From Anopheles merus (taxonomy: Eukaryota > Arthropoda > Insecta > Diptera > Culicidae), in NCBI RefSeq assembly GCF_017562075.2, contig NW_024427781.1, positions 1 through 64,000 of the forward strand: 64,000 nt of DNA, written 5' to 3'. The translations under genes and the position numbers were made by a program. The notes under the pieces were generated by a model. It had not been told where the DNA came from, made no database searches, and saw nothing but the letters and a program-made list of their open reading frames with translations. This document shows positions 1 to 9,617 of this stretch, piece after piece; the stretch's first letter is position 1; each line of letters begins with the position of its first letter.

Positions 1-240
1 GAGCGCAACATAGATTTATGCTGTCTGGACAACATAGAGCATTGATTTATGCTACAGTGCCTTCGCAACATAGATTTATGCTGTCTGGACAACATAGAGC
101 ATAAATTTATGCTACAGAGCCTCCAACAAAGATTTATGCTGTCTGGACAACATAGAGCATACATTTATGCTACAGAGCCTCTGCAGCATAGATTTATGCT
201 GTCTGGACAACATAGAGCATACATTTATGCTACAGAGCCT
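1..240 (+). repeat. 60-bp satellite array 1 (right end only)
   Basis: About four tandem 60-bp monomers, entered mid-monomer, so the array continues to the left of the window. Each has the landmarks found throughout: TTTATGCTGTCTGGACAAC, the dyad AGCATAAATTTATGCT or its variant with CATACATTT, and a variable GCCTCCGCAAC or GCCTCTGCAGC segment. The last two monomers carry the CATACATTT variant. The array ends GAGCCTATGCAG, a junction shared only with array 12. Confidence 0.95.
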
Positions 241-300
241 ATGCAGCCTAAATCAAAGCTGTTAAATAAACAAATGGTTTGTTTTTAATACATTGCAGAG
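241..300 (+). repeat. Degenerate 60-bp monomer at the array/spacer boundary
   Basis: The first ~60 bp of the spacer still align loosely with a monomer. ATGCAGCCTAAATCAAAGCTGT resembles the variant GCAGCATAGATTTAAGCTGT found near array ends, and a later GCAGAGCG echoes ACAGAGCC. The array edge therefore decays into the spacer with no clean break. Within it, AAACAAA-TGG-TTTGTTT (268-284) is a perfect 7-bp stem with a 3-nt loop, preceded by AATAAA (265-270). The same structure is present at the left edge of the other spacers, for example 9645-9661 in copy 2. Confidence 0.6.
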
Positions 301-681
301 CGAAGACAACGTCTTTTGCTTTGTTTCTTGGATTTGTTTCGTCCGGCACCAGGCGTCTCCATCGAATTCCGGTTTGTATTTTTCTTTTTCTTCGAACTCA
401 TTGTGTCCCCGACGGGTGCTGAACTACATTTTACGCTTGCAAATACCAATTTCTAGCGAGGTCGCACCACGGGAACTGTGCGCTGCTGTTAGTTTTCGAT
501 ATTTCTGCAATATTTGCATTTTTGTTAAGAAATCCCAAAAATCGTCAATATCTCGAAAAGTAAGCGTTTTAGAGGAATTTTGACTTTATGTTGAACGCTT
601 AAAATGACCCCATTTACCCGAAAATGTACTCGAAATGCACTTTCAAGACACTCGATTTCGCCCCAACTCACCCCCTAATAA

Positions 682-789
682 GGGTGCAGGGGGGTGCCAG
701 GGGGTGCCAGGGGGATGCAAAGGGGTGGGGGGTGTAGAGGGTCACTCACCCTACCCCCTCCACCCCCTACCCCACCCCTGCCCCCCTTC
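682..789 (+). other. G-rich then C-rich tract (quadruplex/hairpin-prone)
   Basis: G runs of 3, 6, 5, 5, 4, 6 and 3 occur at 682-684, 689-694, 700-704, 710-714, 722-725, 727-732 and 739-741, separated by short loops. They are followed immediately by a C-rich stretch to ~789 with many C runs of 3-6. The plus strand meets the usual four-run quadruplex pattern on the left half and the minus strand on the right half. The two halves can also pair imperfectly with each other. The tract recurs at the same offset (~440 bp) in each spacer; copies 3-12 have one G run interrupted (GGGAGATG for GGGGGATG). The structure is predicted by pattern only. Confidence 0.7.
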
Positions 790-1008
790 CTGTATAACCC
801 CCATATCCAGTCATCTGTCCATATGGTCTACCCAGTTCCTTGTTTTCTAACTGCATTTTCGGGGCCCGCCTAACGGTTTTTATTCAAAAATTGTACTAAC
901 ACTTACAGCCGCGGGCTTTTTTTTGCCGGTTTTTCGCCAATAACTCGGAAAGGGTGTGTCCTAGCCAGAAGTGATGTATGGGGCGATGGTAGGGCCCGGG
1001 GTAATACA

Positions 1009-1057
1009 CCTTCCCTCCTCATGCCCCCACCCCCTCCGACCACCCCCCTCCCCTCTA
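1009..1057 (-). other. Second C-rich tract; minus-strand quadruplex pattern
   Basis: C runs of 5, 5, 6 and 4 at 1024-1028, 1030-1034, 1043-1048 and 1050-1053 give four closely spaced G runs on the minus strand. The tract is conserved in position in every spacer, with one C fewer in the 6-C run in copies 2-11. There is no matching G-rich arm beside it, unlike the tract at 682-789. Confidence 0.6.
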
Positions 1058-1453
1058 GGGGCGAAAAACGCGATTTTTCTATCTTTTGATCGGCGCATGC
1101 AAATCAAAAACTTATTTGAAGTTTTCGACGCCTTTTTCCACCAGGAACAACATACTAAAATTTGGTTCATTTTCCTGGGCGTCTACATAAGTTACACCCC
1201 CCCGCGCGTTTCGTAGAGGGACTTCGGGCCCGATTTTGAGTAATGAGTTTTGCTCGTACATAGGCAAATGATATATGAAATTTGGTCTACTCCGCGAGCC
1301 CTTTTCAACTGGGGTAATGGATCCGGGATCGGGAAAAGTTTCCGGTGTACCTGTGTGTAAAAGGGTGAAATTTTCACAAAAAAACACGTTTTTCGGCCCG
1401 TAGTCGAGCGGAGTGTTTCCTACGAGGGCGCTTGTAAGACAAAAGTTGCACAA

Positions 1454-1761
1454 CTCGTCAAGACGCATCCGCCGGTATCTAATATAGCGCTATATTAGCT
1501 TCCGCTCGTGAGTTACAGCCCTCCAAAGTTGCGATTTTCCGTTTTTCCTCTCCGGCAGTATGGGGCAGGGGGTGAGCGGAGGTGCAGTACCCCACCAGCG
1601 GATAGTACTCGTCAAGACGCTTCCAACGGTACCCTGGGCGCGCTTGTATTAGCTCGCGTTCGAAAGTTATGCTCATATAAAGGGCCATTGCGGGGGTGGA
1701 AAATCGCGTTTTTGGCCCACTTTGACCGTGAATACCGTCGAAACGTTGCGTCCGAAGCCAT
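1454..1761 (+). repeat. 154-bp degenerate tandem duplication inside the spacer
   Basis: CTCGTCAAGACGC begins at 1454 and again at 1608, a spacing of 154 bp. Each is followed by TCC, a GGTA, a GCGCT or GCGCTTG, then TATTAGCT, a CGCTCG or CGCGTTCG, and a GAGTTA or AAGTTA. The likeness is clear over about the first 75 bp of each half and fades afterwards. It is present in every complete spacer copy. Confidence 0.55.
1479..1498. repeat. Perfect 20-bp palindrome in spacer 1
   Basis: CTAATATAGCGCTATATTAG reads identically on both strands. An identical copy lies at 10855-10874 in spacer 2. In spacers 3-12 the left arm reads CTAATGTAG (for example 16875-16894), so one transition breaks the perfect symmetry. 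Confidence 0.85.
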
Positions 1762-1876
1762 TGCATGCTTTGGCAATCTTGTAGAGCTACTCAAGCGCTA
1801 TCGAAATTTGTATTCATGCACGTTTCTGTGGTGCAAAACATTCGCACAGTATGCGTTTGAAGTGAACAATTTTTTG

Positions 1877-2047
1877 CTGAAGAATCGCTAATAACAAAAG
1901 TGTATCCAACATACGAATTTGAACTTTGGAACAACTTTGGAAGTCATACCAAGTGCATCCAAAGTACCAAAAATTACTTTGAAACAACCTTGGAAATCAT
2001 ACCAAGTGCATCCAACATACTTGCAAACACTTTGACATGACTTCCAA
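1877..2047 (+). repeat. Three-copy 53-bp repeat and 11-bp inverted repeat at spacer right edge
   Basis: GTGTATCCAA (1900), GTGCATCCAA (1953) and GTGCATCCAA (2006) are spaced exactly 53 bp apart. The flanking AACAACTTTGGAAGTCATACC and AACAACCTTGGAAATCATACC (1930 and 1983) keep the same spacing, so this is a short diverged tandem repeat unrelated to the 60-mer. TTGGAAGTCAT at 1937-1947 is the reverse complement of ATGACTTCCAA at 2037-2047. The block recurs next to the start of every array. Confidence 0.75.
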
Positions 2048-2070
2048 CGACATAAAAATTGTAAATTAAC

Positions 2071-5000
2071 AAAGATTTATGCTGTCTGGACAACATAGAG
2101 CATAAATTTATGCTACAGAGCCTTCGCAACATAGATTTATGCTGTCTGGACAACAAAGAGCATAAATTTATGCTACAGAACCTCTGCTGCATAGATTTAT
2201 GCTGTCTAGACAACATAGAGCAAAAATTTATGCTACGAGCCTCCGCAACATAGATTTATGCTGTCTGGACAACATAGAGCATAATTTTATGCTACAGAGC
2301 CTCCGCAACATAGATTTATGCTGTCAGGACAACAAAGAGCATATATTTATGCTGCAGAGCCTCCGAAACATAGATTTATGCTGTCTGGACAACATAGAGC
2401 ATAAATTTATGCTACAGAGCCTCCGCAACATAGATTTATGATTTCTGGACAACATAGAGCATAAATTTATGCTACAGAGCCTCCGCAACATAGATTTATG
2501 CTGTCTGGACAACATAGAGCATAAATTTATACTACAGAGCCTTCGCAAAATAGATTTATGATTTCTGGACAACAAAGAGCATAAATTTATGCTACAGAAC
2601 CTCTGCTGCATAGATTTATGCTGTCTGGACAACAAAGAGCATAAATTTATGCTACAGAGCCTTCGCAACATAAATTTATGCTGTCTGGACAACATAGAGC
2701 ATAAATTTATGCTACAGAGCCTCCGCAACATAGATTTATGCTGTCTGGACAACAAAGAGCATAAATTCATGCTACAGAGCCTCTGCAACATAGATTTATG
2801 CTGTCTGGACAACATAGAGCATAAATTTATGCTACAGAGCCTTCGCAACATAAATTTATGCTGTCTGGACAACATAGAGCATAAATTTATGCTACAGAGC
2901 CTCCGCAACTTAGATTTATGCTGTCTGGACAACATAGAGCATAAATTTATGCTACAGAGCCTTCGCAACATAGATTTATGCTGTCTGGACAACAAAGAGC
3001 ATAAATTTATACTACAGAGCCTTCGCAACATAAATTTATGCTGTCTGGACAACATAGAGCATAAATTTATGCTACAGAGCCTCTGCAACATAGATTTATG
3101 CTGTCTGGACATTAAAGAGCATAAATTTATACTACAGAGCCTTCGCAACATAGATTTATGCTGTCTGGACAACATAGAGCATAAATTTATGCTACAGAGC
3201 CTCTGCAACATAGATTTATGCTGTCTGGACAACATAGAGCATAAATTTATGCTACAGAGCCTCTGCAACATAGATTTATGCTGTCTGGACAACAAAGAGC
3301 ATAAATTTATGCTACAGAGCCTTCGCAACATAAATTTATGCTGTCTGGACAACATAGAGCATAAATTTATGCTACAGAGCCTCCGCAACATAGATTTATG
3401 CTGTCTGGACAACAAAGAGCATAAATTCATGCTACAGAGCCTCTGCAACATAGATTTATGCTGTCTGGACATTAAGAGCATAAATTTATACTACAGAGCC
3501 TTCGCAACATAGATTTATGCTGTCTGGACAACATAGAGCATAAATTTATGCTACAGAGCCTCTGCAACATAGATTTATGCTGTCTGGACAATAAAGAGCA
3601 TAAATTTATGCTACAGAGCCTTCGCAACATAAATTTATGCTGTCTGGACAACATAGAGCATAAATTTATGCTACAGAGCCTCCGCAACATAGATTTATGC
3701 TGTCTGGACAACAAAGAGCATAAATTCATGCTACAGAGCCTCTGCAACATAGATTTATGCTGTCTGGACATTAAAGAGCATAAATTTATACTACAGAGCC
3801 TTCGCAACATAGATTTATGCTGTCTGGACAACATAGAGCATAAATTTATGCTACAGAGCCTCCGCAACTTAGATTTATGCTGTCTGGACAACATAGAGCA
3901 TAAATTTATGCTACAGAGCCTCTGCAACATAGATTTATGCTGTCTGGACAACAAAGAGCATACATTTATGCTGCAGAGCCTCCGCAACATAGATTAATGC
4001 TGTCTGGACAACATAGAGCATAAATTTATGCTACAGAGCCTCCGCAACATAGATTTATGCTGTCTGGACAACATAGAGCATAAATTTATGCTACAGAGCC
4101 TCTGCAGCATAGATTTATGCTGTCTGGACAACATAGAGCATACATTTATGCTACAGAGCCTCTGCAACATAGATTTATGCTGTCTGGATAAAAAAGAGCA
4201 TAAATTTATGCTACAGAGCCTCCGCAACATATATTTATGCTTTCTGGACAACAAAGAGCATAAATTTATGCTACAGAGCCTTCGCAACATAAATTTATGC
4301 TGTCTGGACAACATAGAGCATAAATTTATGCTACAGAGCCTCCGCAACATAGATTTATGCTGTCTGGACAACAAAGAGCATAAATTCATGCTACAGAGCC
4401 TCTGCAACATAGATTTATGCTGTCTGGACATTAAAGAGCATAAATTTATACTACAGAGCCTTCGCAACATAGATTTATGCTGTCTGGACAACATAGAGCA
4501 TAAATTTATGCTACAGAGCCTCCGCAACTTAGATTTATGCTGTCTGGACAACATAGAGCATAAATTTATGCTACAGAGCCTCCGCAACATAAATTTATGC
4601 TGTCTGGACAACAAAGAGCATACATTTATGCTGCAGAGCCTCCGCAACATAGATTAATGCTGTCTGGACAACATAGAGCATAAATTTATGCTACAGAGCC
4701 TCCGCAACATAGATTTATGCTGTCTGGACAACATAGAGCATAAATTTATGCTACAGAGCCTCTGCAGCATAGATTTATGCTGTCTGGACAACATAGAGCA
4801 TACATTTATGCTACAGAGCCTCTGCAACATAGATTTATGCTGTCTGGATAAAAAAGAGCATAAATTTATGCTACAGAGCCTCCGCAACATATATTTATGC
4901 TTTCTGGACAACAAAGAGCATACATTTATGCTACAGAGCCTTCGCAACATAGATTTATGCTGTCTGGACAACAAAGAGCATAAATTTATACTACAGAGCC

Positions 5001-8000
5001 TTCGCAACATAAATTTATGCTGTCTGGACAACATAGCGCATAAATTTATGCTACAGAGCCTCTGCAACATAGATTTATGCTGTCTGGACAACATAGAGCA
5101 TAAATTTATGCTACAGAGCCTCTGCAACATAGATTTATGCTGTCTGGACAACAAAGAGCATACATTTATGCTGCAAAGCCTCCGCAACATAGATTAATGC
5201 TGTCTGGACAACATAGAGCATAAATTTATGCTACAGAGCCTCCGCAACATAGATTTATGCTGTCTGGACAACATAGAGCATAAATTTATGCTACAGAGCC
5301 TCTGCAGCATAGATTTATGCTGTCTGGACAACATAGAGCATACATTTATGCTACAGAGCCTCTGCAACATAGATTTATGCTGTCTGGATAAAAAAGAGCA
5401 TAAATTTATGCTACAGAGCCTCTGCAACATAGATTTATGCTGTCTGGACAACAAAGAGCATACATTTATGCTGCAAAGCCTCCGCAACATAGATTAATGC
5501 TGTCTGGACAACATAGAGCATAAATTTATGCTACAGAGCCTCCGCAACATAGATTTATGATTTCTGGACAACATAGAGCATAAATTTATGCTACAGAGCC
5601 TCCGCAACATAGATTTATGCTGTCTGGACAACATAGAGCATAAATTTATACTACAGAGCCTTCGCAACATAGATTTATGCTGTCTGGACAACAAAGAGCA
5701 TAAATTTATGCTACAGAACCTCTGCTGCATAGATTTATGCTGTCTAGACAACATAGAGCATAAATTTATGCTACAGAGCCTTCGCAACATAGATATATGC
5801 TGTCTGGACAACATAGAGCATAAATTTATGCTACAGAGCCTCTGCAACATAGATTTATGCTGTCTGGACAACAACGAGCATAAATTTATGCTACAGAGCC
5901 TTCGCAACATAAATTTATGCTGTCTGGACAACATAGAGCATAAATTTATGCTACAGAGCCTCCGCAACATAGATTTATGCTGTCTGGACAACATAGAGCA
6001 TAAATTCATGCTACAGAGCCTCTGCAACATAGATTTATGCTGTCTGGACATTAAAGAGCATAAATTTATACTACAGAGCCTTCGCAACATAGATTATGCT
6101 GTCTGGACAACATAGAGCATAAATTTATGCTACAGAGCCTCCGCAACTTAGATTTATGCTGTCTGGACAACATAGAGCATAAATTTATGCTACAGAGCCT
6201 CCGCAGCATAGATTTAAGCTGTCTGGACAAACAAGATCATAAATTTATGCTACAGAGCCTCCGAAACATAGATTTATGCTTTCTGGACAACATAGAGCAT
6301 AAATTTATGCTACAGAGCCTTCGCAACATAGATTTATGCTGTCTGGACAACATAGAGCATAAATTTATGCTACAGAGCCTCCGCAACATAGATTTATGCT
6401 GTCTGGACAACATAGAGCATAAATTTATGCTACAGAGCCTCCGCAACATAGATTTATGCTGTCTGGACAACATAGAGCATAAATTTATGTTGCAGAGCCT
6501 CCGCAACATAGATTTATGCTGTCTGGACAACATAGAGCATAAATTTATGCTACAGAGCCTCCGCAACATAGATTTATGCTGTCTGGACAACATAGAGCAT
6601 AAATTTATGCTACAGAGCCTTCGCAACATAGATTTATGCTGTCTGGACAACATAGCGCATAAATTTATGCTACAGAGCCTCCGCAACATAGATTATGCTG
6701 TCTGGACAACATAGAGCATAAATTTATGCTACAGAGCCTTCGCAACATAGATTTATGCTGTCTAGACAACATAGAGCATAATTTTATGCTACAGAGCCTC
6801 CGCAACATAGATTTATGCTGTCTGGACAACATAGAGCATAATTTATGCTACAGAGCCTCCGCAACATAGATTTATGCTGTCTGGACAACATAGAGCATAA
6901 ATTTATGCTACAGAGCCTCCGCAACATAAATTTATGCTGTCTGGACAAAAAAGAGCATAAATTTATGCTACAGAGCCTCCGCAACATAGATTTATGCTGT
7001 CTGGACAACATAGAGCATAAATTTATGCTACAGAGCCTTCGCAACATAGATTTATGCTGTCTGGACAACATAGAGCATAAATTTATGCTGCAGAGCCTCC
7101 GCAGCATAGATCTATGCTGTCTGGACAACATAGAGCATAAATTTATGCTACAGAGCCTCCGCAACATAGATTTATGCTGTCTTGACAACATAGAACATAA
7201 ATTTATGCTACAGAGCCTCCGCAACATAGATTTATCCTGTCTGGACAACAGAGAGCATTGATTTATGCTACAGAGCCTACGCAACATAGATTTATGCTGT
7301 CTGGACAACATAGAGCATAAATTTATGCTACAGAGCCTCCGCAGCATAGATTTATGCTGTCTGGACAACATAGCGCATAAATTTATGCTACAGAGCCTCC
7401 GCAACATAGATTTATCCTGTCTGGACAACAGAGAGCATTGATTTATGCTACAGAGCCTACGCAACATAGATTTATGCTGTCTGGACAACATAGAGCATAA
7501 ATTTATGCTACAGAGCCTCCGCAAAATAGATTTATGCTGTCTGGACAACACAGCACATAAATTTATGCTACAGAGCCTCCGCAACATAGATTTATGCTGT
7601 CTGGACAACATAGCGCATAAATTTATGCTACAGAGCCTCCGCAACATAGATTTATGCTGTCTGGACAACATAGAGCATAAATTTATGCTACAGAGCCTCC
7701 GCAACATAGATTTATAATGTCTGGACAACATAGAGCATAAATTTATGCTACAGAGCCTCCGCAACATAGATTAATGCTGTCTGGACAACATAGAGCATAA
7801 ATTTATGCTAAGAGCCTCCGCAACATAGATTTATGCTGTCTGGACAACATAGCGCATAAATTTATGCTACAGAGCCTACGCAACATAGATTTATGCTGTC
7901 TGGACAACATAGAGCATAAATTTATGTTGCAGAGCCTCCGCAACATAGATTTATGCTGTCTGGACAACATAGAGCATAAATTTATGCTAAGGAGCCTCCG

Positions 8001-9617
8001 CAACATAGATTTATAATGTCTGGACAACATAGAGCATAAATTTATGCTACAGAGCCTCCGCAACATAGATTAATGCTGTCTGGACAACATAGAGCATAAA
8101 TTTATGCTAAGGAGCCTCCGCAACATAGATTTATGCTGTCTGGACAACAAAGAGCATAAATTTATGCTACAGAGCCTCCGCAACATAGATTTATAATGTC
8201 TGGACAACAAAGAGCATAAATTTATGCTACAGAGCCTCCGCAACATAGATTTATGCTGTCTGGACAACATAGAGCATAAATTTATGCTAAGGAGCCTCCG
8301 CAACATAGATTTATGCTGTCTGGACAACATAGCGCATAAATTTATGCTACAGAGCCTCCGCAACATAGATTTATGCTGTCTGGACAACATTGAGCATAAA
8401 TTTATGCTACAGAGCCTCCGCAACATAGATTTATGCTGTCTAGACAACATAGAGCATACATTTATGCTACAGAGCCTCTGCAACATAGATTTATGCTGTC
8501 TGGACAACATAGAGCATAAATTTATGCTACAGAGCCTTCGCAACATAGATTTATGCTGTCTGGACAACATAGAGCATAAATTTATGCTACAGAGCCTTCG
8601 CAACCTAGATTTATGCTGTCTGGACAACATAGAGCATAAATTTATGCTACAGAGCCTTCGCAACATAGATTTATGCTGTCTGGACAACATAGAGCATAAA
8701 TTTATGCTACAGAGCCTTCGCAACATAGATTTATGCTGTCTGGACAACATAGAGCATAAATTTATGCTACAGAGCCTCCGCAACATAGATTTATGATTTC
8801 TGGACAACATAGAGCATAAATTTATGCTACAGAGCCTCCGCAACATAGATTTATGCTGTCTGGACAACATAGAGCATAAATTTATACTACAGAGCCTTCG
8901 CAACATAGATTTATGCTGTCTGGACAACAAAGAGCATAAATTTATGCTACAGAACCTCTGCTGCATATATCTATGCTGTCTGGACAACGAAGAGCATAAA
9001 TTTATGCTACAGAGCCTCCGCAACATAGATTTATGCTGTCTGGACAACATAGAGCATAAATTTATGCTACAGAGCCTCCGCAACATAGATTTATGCTGTC
9101 TGGACAACAAAGAGCATAAATTTATGCTACAGAGCCTCCGCAACATAGATTTATGCTGTCTGGACAACAGAGAGCATTGATTTATGCTACAGAGCCTCCG
9201 CAACATAGATTTATGCTGTCTGGACAACATTGAGCATAAATTTATGCTACAGAGCCTCCGCAGCATAGTTTTATGCTGTCTGGACAACATAGGGCAAAAA
9301 TTTATGCTACAGAGCCTCCGCAACATAGATTTATGCTGTCTGGACAACATAGAGCATAAATTTATGCTACAGATCCTCCGCAGCATAGATTTATGCTGTC
9401 TGGACAACATAGAGCATAAATTTATGCTACAAATCCTCTGCAACATAGATTTATGCTGTCTGGACAAAAAAGAGCATAAATTTATACTACAGAGCCTCCG
9501 CAACATAGATTTATGCTTTCTGGACAACATAGAGCATAAATTTATGCTACAGAGCCTCCGCAACATAGATTTATGCTGTCTGGACAACATAGAGCATAAA
9601 TTTATACTACAGAGCAT
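2071..9617 (+). repeat. 60-bp satellite array 2 (longest, ~126 monomers)
   Basis: The longest array, 7547 bp. The left part (2071-6090) is rich in monomer variants and contains the ordered 660-bp higher-order block (3994-4653). The middle and right parts (about 6200-9600) are more uniform canonical monomers plus variants seen only here: GCTAAGGAGCC (7988, 8108, 8288), TTTATAATGTC (near 7712, 8012, 8192) and TTTATCCTGTC (near 7230, 7410). Single-base deletions near 3475, 6094, 6692, 6841 and 7811 shift the reading frame. Open frames up to 515 codons on the minus strand (8070-9617) are a property of the repeat and are not called as genes. Confidence 0.95.

Larger units (their letters stand above)
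241..2070 (+). repeat. 1.83-kb satellite spacer, copy 1 (most diverged)
   Basis: Linker of 1830 bp between arrays 1 and 2, recurring 11 more times in this window. No coding signal was found: the open frames are short (at most 127 codons), lie on both strands and match no family I know. It has private bases at several sites where the other copies agree, including GGAAAGGGTGTGTCC where the others read CCGAACGGTGCGTCC, and CATACTAAAATTT where they read CATACCGAAATTT. It carries the TAACTGC subtype marker near 847. With copy 2 it retains the intact 20-bp palindrome at 1479-1498. Confidence 0.93.

Noticed and set aside
635..850. Pro/Gly-rich open frames over the G/C tract
   Set aside because: Composition follows from the G and C runs. 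Several frames on both strands are open, and run-length changes between copies shift them.
1097..1104. ATGCAAAT octamer as a transcription-factor site
   Set aside because: An 8-bp match in noncoding repeat DNA is expected by chance. Recurrence only reflects copy identity.
1112..1468. 118-codon minus-strand open frame in the spacer
   Set aside because: Same reason: no recognisable domain, no context, and it is disrupted by small indels in copy 12.
1508..1891. 127-codon plus-strand open frame in the spacer, present in most copies
   Set aside because: The copies are nearly identical DNA, so conservation is not evidence of coding. It overlaps minus-strand frames of 95 and 60 codons, matches no family I know, and is broken in copy 11 by a one-base G-run change.
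241..2070. Spacer as a Helitron or other named non-autonomous transposon
   Set aside because: I found no terminal inverted repeats, no clear CTRR end with hairpin, no target-site duplication and no transposase remnant. The left-edge hairpin alone is not enough.
241..2070. rDNA intergenic spacer with subrepeats
   Set aside because: The layout is similar, but no rRNA sequence appears in 64 kb.
8070..9617. A 515-codon minus-strand open frame (and others of 200-385 codons on both strands) as repetitive protein genes
   Set aside because: They follow from a 60-bp repeat with one stop-free frame per strand. Frames end at amplified stop variants or 1-bp indels, overlap antisense, and have no upstream gene signals.
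2071..9617. CRISPR array
   Set aside because: The 60-bp units are contiguous repeats with no unique spacers between short repeats, and no cas-like genes are present.
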